In this document: positions 1-11,535 of the stretch, in pieces
Layout of the letters: each line of letters opens with the position of its first letter
Numbering within the stretch: the stretch's first letter is position 1
NCBI GenBank assembly: GCA_014529385.2
Contig: CM043966.1
Coordinates: forward strand, 105,349,087-105,413,086
Origin: Adiantum capillus-veneris
Taxonomy: Eukaryota > Streptophyta > Polypodiopsida > Polypodiales > Pteridaceae
Length of the DNA stretch: 64,000 nt
Reading direction: 5' to 3'
The notes under the pieces: generated by a model
Databases searched by the model: none
Told to the model about the DNA's origin: nothing
The model's input: the letters and a program-made list of their open reading frames with translations, nothing else
Translations under genes and position numbers: made by a program

Positions 1-167
1 CAGCGTGCTGAAGCATCCTGATGGTACAATCAAGCAAAGAGCACACAAGCTACAGGACTTGCTCTTTGAAAGACAGCACAACAACAAGCCTCGACATCAG
101 AAACCCTTGAGTTAATTACTCAAGACCCATCTCTTGCTCATCATATTGGTTTGAACTACATTGATCT

Positions 168-917
168 TCAAAGCATGGTAGAGCCAACCACGACTATGCA
201 TAAGAAATTATTGTTCAATCCACACACACAGTCGTCCCGGAGTACGCCATCTAGGAGCGGTGGAACGGTACTAAGCAGTAAACACTGCATCGAATGATTG
301 GATAATGGCCAAGACTTTGTTTGTAGCACCAAAGGTGCCATCGTAGGTAAGAAAAGAGATGCTCTTTCCTCCCCTCTTTGAACTTCTTGTGCTTGGATGA
401 TCTCTTCCATGCGGCATAGGATTTCCTATGGCCTCTTCTTTTTTATGGTTCAAACGTTGCACCATCGCTTTTTTCAGAAGATGAAGCATTTGAGGAAGAT
501 GGAGAAGAGGGTGATCTCTTTCTCGCCATTTTCTTGCCTTGGTTCTCTTTGTCCGCACCATCACTTTCTTCATAAGAGAAAGAGGATGAAGAAGATGGAG
601 AATAAGGTGACCTCTTTCTCACCTTTTTCTTCTCTTGCTTTTTTTCATCCCTCTTTGAATTATGGCGTGGAGAAGTGTGCGATGGTCTTCTCCGTTAAGA
701 GGTGTTGGAGAGCGTTTTGCCCGCCGTCTTCATGGAGCCATCTCTGTCGAGGTGGCAGGAGACTCACTTCTTTCTCGTTCCTTTGGTGGGGGCTCTTGAG
801 TTCTCCTTTCAGAAGGGGATGCATCATCAAGAAGCAAAATTTTGAGCCCTTCGTACGGATCCTCTTCTTCTTAAGGGAAATGTTTGAAGAGCAAGGAAAA
901 AAGTTCGATGTTAACAT
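168..917 (-). pseudogene. Ty3/gypsy-type gag N-terminal remnant
   Basis: Read on the minus strand, a Lys/Arg/Ser-rich segment (about 917-400) leads into a stretch near 290-350 with the residues FLTYDGTFGATNKVLAIIQ. This matches the start of plant gypsy capsid domains, where a conserved 'F-dG-fg...vlafiqqFd' block opens the retrotransposon gag fold. Frame changes and stops interrupt the segment, and no further capsid motif can be followed below about position 270. Plus-strand ORFs over the same bases are low-complexity mirror readings. The call is a broken gag fragment; its parent element is not otherwise visible. Confidence 0.5.
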
Positions 918-920
918 GTG

Positions 921-2100
921 ATTTTTGCAAAATTAACTAATAATGCCCTTATAATTCATCATCAAGGAAAAATTCAATGATAATATCTTTTCGATGAGTG
1001 TAAATAGTGTATATACTATCAGAAAATCATCAAAAAATAGTCATTTTTGGTTATTTTTCATCATTTTTCTTGATAAGGAGACTTAAAAATGGAAAAATCC
1101 AACAAAAAACAATAAAGCCGTGTTCTTCAATGGATTTTCTTAATTATTGGATTTTCACTTTGCTTTTTTAGCACATTTTGTTATTTTCTTTGATTTTTCA
1201 ATAAACAGGTCAAAAATTAATAATAAATAGCTAAGGAGCTTAGATGGAAAAACGGAAGACATGATGGTGATAGAAAGATAAGGCAGACAAGCACAAAAAA
1301 TTTCAATGAAATCAGAAGATGGAAGCGGGAAGCCTAAATTAGGCGGCCATACCTACTTTTGTAAAATTCTTGCAGAATGAGCTACAGGAATCCGATTGGG
1401 GAAATTATTAAGTCTAACATAGATTTCACGGCCTAGTAGGACTAACGGGATAATCTGGGGAAAATTGGTTTGGGAAGTCCGGGTATAGATATCCCAAGTA
1501 GGCTAAAAGCACCTCATTTCCACTTGTGACCTTTGAAGAGAGAGATTTTCGACTTCTTTCGCGCATATTTTCCGGAGTCTACAGTTACCCGTTTTCAGCG
1601 CCGTCTCACACGAGACATGAGGGGTAAGTTCTTTACTCATCAATGATCCATTTTGTATGGCCGAAAACTAGTCTAAACCCCTAGAAAAAACCCTAGAATC
1701 AAGGCAACGCACGAAGACCTACGACCAAAAACTGTCGACCAAATCAGATGAGATTTGAACTGTAGCATGCCCTAAATAATAGAACCTTTCTATATCATCA
1801 ATTGACCATTCAGCATGGGTCGAGGGGGTCCTCAGTAGAAAAGCTAGGTTTTTGGTAGATGCCAAAATTTGGTTTTGACTCCATAGACAACTTGCCTACG
1901 AGGATTATATACAATGTATATGATTGGTTTCGTGAAATCAATCAAGCAAAGCCCTCGAAAAGCTGAAAAACGGCTCGAAGGCTACAAAGCGTCAAATTTG
2001 ACATGTGAGGTCAAACTGACTCCAAATGAGCCAGAATTGGATGAGTTGCTTCACGACTATGTCGTGGACAAATCCAAAGCCTCACAAGTGACAAACCAAC
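921..2100. other. AT-rich stretch without a recognised gene
   Basis: No coding similarity was recognised. Short ORFs such as one at 1914-2156 have no motif I know. The sequence is AT-rich with poly-A/T runs around 1000-1260. Confidence 0.5.
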
Positions 2101-2259
2101 TCAACAGGCAATGTAGTCGCAGAAATCAGAGATTTCAGAGTCAACAAAGCACATAGTGATGCCGACAAGACCAAACTTGTCCAAATTCAATTTAGGACTT
2201 GTTTTAGGTGTATAGAATGTGTTTAGGTCAAAATTTATAAGTTTTGCAAGAAAATTGTG

Positions 2260-2900
2260 ACTCCTATAAATAATCATGATTATTTTCTTTTGCACTATTT
2301 TTGTTTGGAAATTGTATCATCACCTCACCTATCATGTGTACACACCTATTACATGCCAAAAATCAAGTATGAGCCAAAATGAGTACCTATAACTTGGAAA
2401 ATTGCCAAAAAATGCAAAGAAGTCTTTGCAAGACAAATTTTGAGTTATGGACCACATTTCTTGATCCAAATCACCTCATATCACATACACTGAAGTCTAT
2501 ATAATGCTTAGAACCAATTTGTACCAAAAAATGATGATTTTGATAGTAGAGAAGTTAATAATCGCAATTATTAACTTTCTAGCCAAATAGGGAGAATTTT
2601 GCTATTTTGCCATCATACATCCAAAGTACATGATGTGTTAAGCCCACTAGCCAAGTTTGAACCAATCTGGAGCTTAAAATCACAAATTTCCTCTATATCT
2701 ATTGTTTCAGAGACCTAAGCCAAAATATGGTACCATTTTCACCCTATGCATCCAAATGAGCCCATATTTTACTCAGAGCATGTATTTGGTACATACTTCA
2801 AGCCTGTGATGCCAAGTTTGCAAAAAGTTGGAGAAATTATTCAACTGTAAATAATCGTGATTATTTATTTTGGTTGCAAATTTTTGTTTGAACTTTACAA
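2260..2900. repeat. Diverged ~290-bp repeats with AT palindromes
   Basis: Three (near-)palindromes of the form AATAATC-N2-GATTATT occur at 2269-2284 (perfect, AATAATCATGATTATT), 2555-2574 and 2849-2866. Their centres are about 288 and 293 bp apart. The sequences flanking the first and third also resemble each other, for example a following TTTTTGTTTG. This suggests an old tandem repeat with a monomer near 290 bp, now strongly diverged. Confidence 0.45.
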
Positions 2901-3128
2901 TTTTGTTCCTTGCATGTTTTTATGCATCTATGCTTGTTCAAAAATTGATTTGAAGCAAGTTGGACCAAAATAGTCAGCATTTCAGATTAAAAGACATTTT
3001 GGAGAAAAATTTGTCAAATCTGCTAGCTTTAACACTTTGTTCACTTAACACGAGCCATGCAAGCAACAGAGAGGACCAAGAAGAAGCTCAACCAGAAAGA
3101 AAAGCTACAAGAACTACCAACATATCAA

Positions 3129-6100
3129 ATGGACCCCGATTTAGTCAAAACCGCCAAAGCACCCTATCTCTTAAAAGAATAGATTGAAGAGCATCAAACC
3201 ATAGTGTTCACTGGCAGATTCAAGAGTGAGGAGGGACATCACGTAGAGTTGCAACTCCTATCAAAAGAAGTGTATGATGTTGCCCAAAGCCTGAAACCAA
3301 AGATGCCAACCGACAACTAGGACTGAGAGACTTTTGTGAACAGGAGCCGTGTGCCGTGGACTTCCAAAAATCTTATGAGCTTTTGTCCACGATTAAACAA
3401 GATGGAATTGTGCCGAGTTTTGACCCTCAAAGTAACAAAGTTGAGGTGGTGATCACTAAGGAAATAGTGATAGAAACACTCAAACTGCCCACAGAAGGAA
3501 TGACAATGAGGGCAAGGGATAGGAAGACGATCAGAACTTTCACAAAAGAAACCCCCGCAGCTAGCTTTGTGGACCTTATTCACAAGGAGGTTGAAGAACC
3601 AGCCAAATTATACCACCAACACTTCCATTTCCCTGCTAAGAGGCCGCCAAGGTATACAACACCAAACCATGCGGTTGCCACCACCTTCACGCAAGTCCTC
3701 AAGTTAACAACCAGGTAACCAGTTCACCATGCTCAATATGTCTTGACCACTTTGAAACGAGTAAAGAAAGAAGGAAAGATCACATACCTGGGTGCACTAG
3801 AGGTGTTGACAAGAATTGCATACCATGCCATCGGCATGGATGATAGCCTACCACCTGCCCTAGATCAAAACACGTGGACAATGTCAGCTCAACCATCTTC
3901 ATGAGCTACAAGATTGGCCAAGAGATCCTACGAAAGCTCGCCAGAATGGCACAACATTGAGAGCTCAGATAATGAAGAAAGGAGAGCGCGCATATAAGAG
4001 ATGAAGAGAAAAGTTGTGGCAGCAGACCAGGAGGAGCCTGTGCAAAAACAAGCACGGTTTGAAAGAGAGAAACATTCAATGCAGTCACCAAGCACAAGGA
4101 AAGGAGCTAGAAAAGTGGGTTCCTATTGAGCTTAAAGGGCCTAGAACAAAGCATCATACCAGGAAGCAATTTGAAGATCCAACGAAATCCTTGGAAAAGA
4201 TGTACCAAGAATCATAAGCTTTAAAGCTGAAAGAAGCCAAAGAAGTGGTGACAAAAGTGAAAGAGGTGGAAGAACAACAAAAGAGAGCAGAGGAAACCAC
4301 TGCGCAAGGAGAAGCACAACATGCCCAAAGTGATGTGTCTCCCCACATCTCTTCTCCTGTCTCTGAACACCAAGATCAACCAATTTCGAGCCCACCACCA
4401 TCAGCAGCAGTTAAAGACACAACAAATGAGCCAACGAAATAAGTAGAAGCTAAACAAGAAAAAACAATTGAATCTACACAAGAATCTGAACAGCAAGAAG
4501 CAACAGAAAGAGCACAACAAGAAGATGTATTTAATCAAGAGAAGTAAATAGAGAAAGAGCCAGAGACCAAAAAGGCAGCCAGTCCTGCACCAGAAGAGGA
4601 CTCCGCAAGATTTGAGCACACAAGAGAACAAGAGGCCGAGGAAACACCCTCTACCTCAACACAGCAAGATAAGGTTGAGATACAACCCTCTACCTCCACA
4701 GAGAAAGATCAACAACCACAAGGGAAACAACAGCAACCAACAGCCATGACGCAACCAGAGGTAAACGAATCTGCAGAGACATCAAGACAAATAACACAAA
4801 TCAAATATTGGCAATCAAATGAAGAAGTCATCCTGCAAGTGAACAAATACGCTAAGCAAATGTAGGAGATAACAGAAAGACTTTGTCAACAGCACTTGGC
4901 CATAGCACACGGGCCAAAGAGTTAGAAATGGTGATCAACGCACTCCAAGGGGAGTTAGAAGACATACTTAATGTCATCACCAATACATAGAGACAAGTGC
5001 ATGAGTTGAGAGCGGAAGCTGAACAACATCAGCTCGCAAGAGATAAACAACAAAAAGAAATGGAAGAACTGGGTGAGCTGCTTACCAAATAGTCAGATGC
5101 ATGTAAAGCCAAGAATGATCAGCTGATGGAAGTAACAAATGAACTTCTAACTACAACCCTCTCAGCTCAAAAGATCCAGGTACAGTTAGATGTGGCTAAC
5201 AATACTCAGAACAAAGGATCAATGATTAGGCGATATTCTTGCGGCAAATATGAGAAAATCCAACCATTGCCTCGATCAAAGGAACATACAAGGTCTAGCA
5301 AGAATTAGAAAAGAAAAATAAAGACCTCGAGTCTGGAGATGAAATTAAAGCAGTGTCAACGCAAAGACCTGGCCTTGATGCGGGTCGAGAGAGAAGACGA
5401 GCTGCTAAAGGAGATAGTTGAACTCAAACGAGTCAACCAGCTACTACGAGAGGGAAGGACATAAACGCAAGAAGAGGCAGGCACTTCGGAGCAACCTCAG
5501 GTAGAAATCCCCTCAGTATCATTTGCAGACATGGAGACACAGTCCGTAGTAGAGCTGAGCGGTGAGGAAGAATTTCAAGTACCAATTACGGAAGAAGACA
5601 CAGTGCCCATGGTCTAGCTCTCAAAGGCTGAAGAAGATGCACTAAAGAAAAAAGTTACACAAGAGGTAGATGAGTAGTGGAAGGCAGTAATGGATTGGGA
5701 GCTGGTTGAACAAGAACCCAAGGTACTTGATTGTGTTCACGAGAGCACCTGCAGCCTTGAAAAAGGATCCCACCTTCTGTCTTGTACCAAGAGTAAGGAC
5801 CTGGATAGCACACGAGGCACTACTAAAGAAGCGGCCAACTTGGTTGAATTTTTGCAGATTTCCTGCTCCAGAAAAGGGACCCATTACTGAAGAATATAAC
5901 GTGAAAACCCTAAAGGGCACCATGTCATTCTTTAAAATTTTACCAGATTTGTCATGTGCTATGCTATACAAAATCTGCCAAATGCTTCTCTAATGCATCA
6001 AAGTGTTTAATGAGCCAGAGCAAGCAGGCGTCCCTTGGATGTCATTCCTTGAGGATAACAAAAGTTTGTGCTATGATCTCAGTGGCCAGCCTTCCGAAGA

Positions 6101-6434
6101 AGTCCTCTATGGCTTCTACGCCAGATGCATGTTTCTACCTTCTCACAATATGTTGGTGTTTGAGTAAGCGTTCTACATGGGATTCTTCACTTGGTGAACA
6201 AAGATATTTGTGTTAGTGATCAACAATTTGACCTCAAGGTTTGCAGGCTACTCTGCAGTGGAGCTGAAAAACTGAGTAACTATGCAGTTCTTGCGAGTGC
6301 CAGATAAGGAACGAAAAATCAGATATCAAAAGGCTCTAACAACGCTTAAAGACCGCCTCGCTAGCCGCCAGCCCGAAGACTATTTCAGCCCATAAAGCTG
6401 TGTCACAGGACGACACGGGCGAGGAGGGGGGGAG
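3129..6434 (+). pseudogene. Element P: long coiled-coil ORF just upstream of the 3' LTR, many stops
   Basis: One long reading can be followed from an ATG at 3129 to the LTR at 6435, with occasional frame changes and about 17 in-frame stops. The N-terminal part (to about 3720) holds a domain with VEVVITKEIVIETLKLP followed by RARDRKTIRTFTKE. From about 4200 to 5640 it is rich in Glu, Gln, Lys and Thr with heptad-like spacing, so probably coiled coil. The C-terminal part (5706-6420) looks globular (FARCMFLPSHN-like). The ORF ends in a purine tract right before the LTR, the place where some plant elements carry an extra or envelope-like ORF. No known family was recognised. The N-terminal domain resembles the ORF at 31304-31651. 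Confidence 0.5.
6421..6434 (+). promoter_or_regulatory. Polypurine tract of element P
   Basis: The run GAGGAGGGGGGGAG lies directly before a TG-starting LTR, as expected for the plus-strand primer of LTR retrotransposon reverse transcription. Confidence 0.7.
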
Positions 6435-6835
6435 TGTTAGCAGCAAGCTAAGACAAGCACCATGGATACCATTTTTCAGATTTCTCATTGTAAAACACTT
6501 ATTAGTTTGATAAATCGGGAATATTGTAACTCCTATTTTCTCGGATAAACTTTGTAATTGATGAGCCGGGGGTACAAGCTCTCAGATTGTATCAACCTAT
6601 CATTATCCATCTTTGGTACAAAACCTTGGCTAAGGTATAAAAGCCAATTTTACTAAGATTGTGAAGCTTGAAGATAAGATCCTACATCTTAAAAAGACAC
6701 CCTTAGGTGCAAGGGAACGTAAGAGGAGCTTCAATGTCAGAGAGACTTTAGCCCCTGAAGGTGGTGCTAGAAAAAGAAGGGTTAGAGCTACAAGGTACAT
6801 TTTGCTACACTCCAATCTGTGTTTGTGTGGTAATG
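6435..6835 (+). repeat. LTR of element P (3' end not resolved)
   Basis: The LTR begins TGTTAGCAGCAAGC right after a polypurine tract. A TATAAAAG box at 6636-6643 fits the U3/R promoter. The 3' border is uncertain because no second copy was found in the window; 6835 is an estimate. This LTR could also serve as the 5' LTR of element O, which starts downstream, but no primer-binding site was recognised between them. Confidence 0.55.
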
Positions 6836-7403
6836 TTTTTGTCCATTCTTGTAGGAATTTTGTAATAATGTTTTTGTTTATTCTTGGAGGGATTTTATTG
6901 TTAAAGGCTAGGAAGTTGGGATGTTTTACTTAGTGGAAGTTGGAATGTGAACCTTTGTACTTTTGGGATTCCAAGAGGTGTCTTGGGAAAGGGCGTTGCC
7001 CATTAGTCTTATCGAAAGATGTAGCTGTCGATCAATATCTTCTTGTGAATGTGAAGGTGGAAGTTATGGCGGATTTAGTATGTTGTCAATTTCTGTGTTC
7101 TGTTCTAGTTCTAATTCCATTGTGATTTCTGTGCTTTGTCTATTCTGAATGTCTATGCCTTAAACACTTGGCGATCACGGTGTATGTGTGATGTAGCATG
7201 GATGGATTCAAGTTTCTCTTGTAGGAGCGAGTGCTGTGGCAATGGAAGGAGGATGTTTAGAATAGTGTGAGTTGGCATGGGTAGTTGGTTGCACTTTGGA
7301 GGAAGCGGAGGAGGATATATTCCCGTATTGGACAAGGTGAGTTGCTAGGCAGTTTCGACAGTTGTATGGGCGAGATGGTTAGCATTCGGAACTGCAGGGA
7401 ATT
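6836..7403 (+). other. Leader region upstream of element O gag
   Basis: No tRNA-complementary primer site and no clear gene was found. A reading in the gag frame can be followed back to about 7340 across TGA and TAG stops, so the true gag start probably lies in this stretch. Confidence 0.4.
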
Positions 7404-8725
7404 TTGGATTATATTGGGATGCATCGTGTTTCTATAGGGGAAGATTTAGATGATACCGTGGAGGATTTGGATGTCGCAAAGGATTATCTGAGTGATAGAT
7501 GGGAAGAGGAAGTACCGAATGAAGAGAAGGATATATTTCTACGGCTGTTTGAGGTTGCAGTTATTCAACATGCATTAGTGGCACTAAGGAGATTGATTTT
7601 TGATCCATTGGGAAGTACCAGTGCAGGAAATCCTGTACAAACAGGTGGACCTACAAATATGGCGGCGGCTAGGCAGGATATGCGCGTCAAATTCTGGACC
7701 TTTTCGGGAAAGTCGAAAGAAGACCCCGATTGCCACATATGTCAATCCGAGACAAGATGGCAGGCCAGAGGATTTGCTGGGGTGTACGATGCCCAGGCTA
7801 AGATGCGCTAGTTTGGGGCTACTTTGGATGGGAAGGCTATGCAGTGGTTCAGTAATTTTCCAGCAGGCTATTTTGCTGATTCTGATGGTTTGAAAGCAGC
7901 ATTTTTGAACAGGTTCAGAAAGGAAAAGACTCCACATGATGTGTTGACCAAGCTTAGGGAAGTGAAACAAAGGAAAATGTTTGTTGAGGATTATGCACAA
8001 AAGTTTAACCAATATGTGAGAAGGTTGTCTGCTCAAGAAAGGCCAACTGATGAAATGCTTACTGGATATTTTTTGAATGGATTAAGGAAGGAATTGAACA
8101 ATGGTATTTCTGGAGTTGATGTTGTAGGTGGATAACAAGCATTAGTGGAAACAACTCAAAGAGCAGAGAAAAGGTTTAGGGTCTCTCATGGGAAAGCAGC
8201 CAAGAGGTCATCTAAAGAAAAGAAGAAAAGTAGGTCAAAGAAAAAGAAGAGGCCAGATAATTCGGATTCGGACAGCGATTCGGATTTGAAAACTAATACT
8301 GATTCAGATACGGAAACGGATTTTGATAGTGAAGAGGACTCCAGTAAGGATTTGGATTCAGAAGAAGATGAGGATAAGAAGAAGAAAGGCAAGAAGAAGT
8401 CAAAGCAAAAGTCTAAAGAGAAAGAAGATAGAGTGGCAAAATGGGTAGCAAAGAAATTGAAGAAGTTGGGAGTGCAGAAAGCTATGGAATCAAAAAACCC
8501 CTCATTGCAAAATTTGTGTTAAGGATGGGTATTGGACAAAGGAATGTTGGTTTAATCCGAATTTTAGAGGTGTCGTACCAAAAAGGATTTAGCAGAAGTT
8601 ACAACAACAAGGACCTCAAACTCATGGGGTGTTTCCAGGGACAGGAGGAAGGCAAGGGATGTTCAATAATCAAGGATGGCAAAGGAAACAACCATATTCA
8701 GGATGGAGACCACAAAGGGGACCAC
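7404..8725 (+). pseudogene. Element O gag, 5' part (capsid, charged linker, zinc knuckle)
   Basis: Gypsy gag structural protein. The capsid segment contains GATLDGKAMQWFSNF (about 7815-7860) and a downstream FNQYVRRLSAQERPTDEM block, typical of retrotransposon gag. A highly charged Lys/Ser/Asp/Glu tail (8200-8450) follows, then a zinc-knuckle-like CKIC...ECWF near 8507-8555 in another frame. Stops in the main frame are TAG at 7809, TAA at 8133 and TAA at 8520; a frameshift lies in the A/C homopolymers near 8492. The ORF is cut at 8725 by the insertion of element A and resumes at 17570. Most stops can be explained by C-to-T changes in Gln codons. Confidence 0.8.
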
Positions 8726-9324
8726 TGTGCACGTATGTCGCATGTGTCAATGCAAGGAACTTACTGATTCACCGTGTGCGAGCCACAAATGGCTCCAAGC
8801 ACGTGCAACAAGCCTAAACTAGCAAGCTCAAAGATGGCGATGGTGTCTCCCTCACCGCTCTACGCTTGCCGTCGTGGAGGATTCCTCTCCGCGAAGAAGA
8901 GGGAGCGCTGCTATGCCGCGCTCAACCAGCTCGTTGCCGTCGTGCCGCCGCAATGCTCGATCGCACACACTCTCACACACACACTCTCTCTCTCTCTCAC
9001 GCATACACACACACACACACACACACAAGGAGATGAAGAAGAAGAAGATGGAGATGGAACAAGAGCACCCTTCAATTTCACAAATGAGAGAATGAGTGAA
9101 TTTTAGGTTTAGTTGACTTTTATATGAGCTCACCCCATTCACACTTGGACGCCCATGCTTAGCCAACTAATCCCTTGAATGTTCCAGTTAGAGTGCGCCT
9201 CTCATCGGCGATCACTCTTACCCTTTTCTTATTGGACCGACAAGCCCGGTACCTGACTCTACCAAGTAAATAATACAACCTCCGTCGTAGGTGATATGGT
9301 GTCCGTGAGCCGTGAGGGTTAACA
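8726..9324 (-). repeat. Element A LTR (3' LTR in element orientation)
   Basis: It starts TGTGCACGTATGTCGCA, ends GAGGGTTAACA, and is closely matched by 16984-17569. It contains a CT and CA dinucleotide tract (about 8966-9028) whose length differs from the other LTR, accounting for part of the size difference. Confidence 0.9.
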
Positions 9325-9340
9325 TGCCCCCCTTCCTGAT
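9325..9340 (-). promoter_or_regulatory. Polypurine tract of element A
   Basis: On the minus strand the sequence AGGAAGGGGGGCA abuts the TG of the 3' LTR, the expected plus-strand primer position. Confidence 0.75.
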
Positions 9341-10993
9341 GTAGATTCCGTCTTCAGAAGCTATTGAGTTGAAGCTCGTTCGTTGAGGTTAAAGAGCATT
9401 TGAGATGAATGTCGTTAGCCTTCTTCAGTCACTGCGAAATCAAACAACATTGGCATAGTAATTGCATTCTCATATAGAATTAAAAGGCATATGCAGTTGT
9501 AGGCAGACAATGTGATTGGTAACTGAATTTTAAACCATTTGTGAGCAATAAACATTAAATTGCAATATAATCAAACGCATAAACAGTTGTAAAGATAAAA
9601 AATTAAACAAATCTAGGGTCGCTAATTTAACGGTCGAAAAGCTTCTTAATTTTCTCTGGTCAATTAAGTTGTTTAATCGCAAGAGCTAAGTATTTCATGT
9701 TCGAGGGCTGACTAGAGGCTATACCTAGAAGACCTTGTAGTTAAGCTACGGTAAAAGGAATTTCTCATGAAATCATCGCCTGACTGATTACCTTTTTTTC
9801 GACCCCCCAAAGTCTTTTCACATTGATTCAATTTTGATGTGAGTGCTTATTTTGTATGCCTTGGGTTTTTTGCTTTTCAAGGAAAAGCACCCACACTTGG
9901 AACCTCTAGGGCTCTAGTACCATAGGTGATACATGTGAGTGAAGTACCAAATCAAGCTGAGATTTCTCTTCCAGCTTAAGATTTTACATTGTGGCACTTT
10001 GATTTTTTGTTTGTTCGTTTTCAACATTTTAATTTTGTAACTTTGGGGGATCATATAACACTATTACACCTCCCCAGGCTCATCACACTAGTAAACTCCC
10101 TTTATAATACTTAAGCTAAAGGTCAATAGGGTCAAGCCCACTAGAAATCCCTAGTACATTTCACACAATGTTGCCTAAATCGGATTAAGAACCTAAGTAA
10201 CCATTAATTATTAGGAAGGCATCCCCCATGGCATTAAGAGAAGATCTTTAACGCCTAGCTTGGTCAAACTAGCTTAGTCGGACTGCTTGATTTTTAAGCC
10301 TAGACAAGTGATTATGAAAAAAATTACATTGAATTAAATGTTTGATACTAAGAAAATGCACTGAATATTATGCTACCAATCACAATTAAAGCAGACAAAC
10401 ATGGATGCAAAAAGATAAGGGACAATGCTAATGGATAAGAAACACCTGTTTGTGTTGATGGTCGCGCTTGATTTGAAGTGTGAATGAGAGAAAGATTCCA
10501 TGAAGGTCCAAATCCTAACCATAGCAACACGTTCCTGTACACACTAAGAAACACAAAGAATACTCTAGGAGGCACATCAGTGGGAAAAAGGAACTTTGCT
10601 AATCACTCAACTCTAAAACAGAAACACTCCTATCATACTAATCCTACCTACCCTCCATCACTCTAGTGATGAGGTTCAAAGGTGTTTTATGGCATGGGTT
10701 TCTGTTTCAGTGTACCGGATGCGAATGTGTAGGTCTGAGTCAATGTTTTGACTTTTATTGTGCATACTCGTTTGCTAATTGCTCTTGCTCTTTATTTTTT
10801 TTGTTTTTTGTGAGTATAAGGCTTTATATGTACATTCCCTAAGATTGGGAGCTTGAGAGGTCAGGGAGGAAGGTTGAGAGGGAAGCAAGTGAATGATAAC
10901 TGTCAGCAAACACTCCCCCCTTCCTTGGGTAGATCATACCGTTTGAAATGAGCTTGTCACCCTTTGAAACCAATTGTTCCAGTTGGTAATAGG
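9341..10993 (-). other. Non-coding 3' region of element A
   Basis: About 1.65 kb lies between the last recognisable coding region and the polypurine tract. No RT, RNase H or integrase motif was seen in any frame, and ORFs here are short and without known motifs. A second polypurine-like run (AAGGAAGGGGGGAGTG, minus strand) lies at about 10908-10924. Confidence 0.6.
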
Positions 10994-11535
10994 TCAGGAT
11001 TTTTGCAAGTAGTTTTCTATTACCTTAGGTGCCTCATCGAGTTGCAAGGGTGGTAAGGTACTCTCCCAGGATCGAACTTGAAGTGGTCCATTAGGTGATT
11101 CTTGAACACTAGGAGGTGTGGATTCCTTTGTAGCTTCATGAAGGTCCACTATTGTAGGTGGAGGCTGTGGAGAATCTTTTATCTCTATGGATGCATTACA
11201 TGAGGAGCTAGAAGCTTCATGGGACTCCCCCCTTCCTGAGCTAGATGGAACAAATTGTTCTTTCTTCGGTACCCAAACTAGCTCTGGAGCAGGTGTGTAG
11301 CATTTTGTGATTTTTTTCTTTCCGCGATCATCAATTTGTTTTGGAGCTACATGATTGGGCTCACATGGGTCAGGTGACAAGTAAGAAAACAATCTACGTT
11401 TTGGCACCCAGATTTGATCATTTCCTTTATAGTAGCCTTGGGCTTCCAATAGTTTTTTAGGAATCCAATGCAATGTTTCTTTACATTTCTTGGAGCGAGT
11501 GGGACGTTTCTTATAAGGCTTCTATTTTTTAGCAC
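10994..11535 (-). pseudogene. Element A: basic region with W-I/V-P-K repeats
   Basis: This continues the protease frame across a TAG stop and a frame change. It carries spaced motifs LHWIPKKLLE, QIWVPKRRLF and LVWVPKKEQF. With KWIPKASL at the end of the preceding ORF, that makes four copies. A Ser/Pro/Glu-rich tail follows. Similar WVPK repeats occur downstream of zinc knuckles in some plant copia polyproteins, where their role is unknown to me. No catalytic domain follows, so this is the last coding part of the element. Confidence 0.55.

Noticed and set aside
6435-7403. Primer-binding site for element O
   Set aside because: No TGG-starting tRNA complement was found after the LTR, so the O 5' end was left unresolved.
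8186-8392. Minus-strand Ser-rich ORF opposite element O gag
   Set aside because: Mirror reading of the Asp/Glu/Lys-rich gag tail; low complexity and no start context.
8774-9166. ORFs across the element A LTR, repeated at 16955-17340
   Set aside because: They lie in LTR sequence with CT/CA repeats and are present only because both LTRs are similar.
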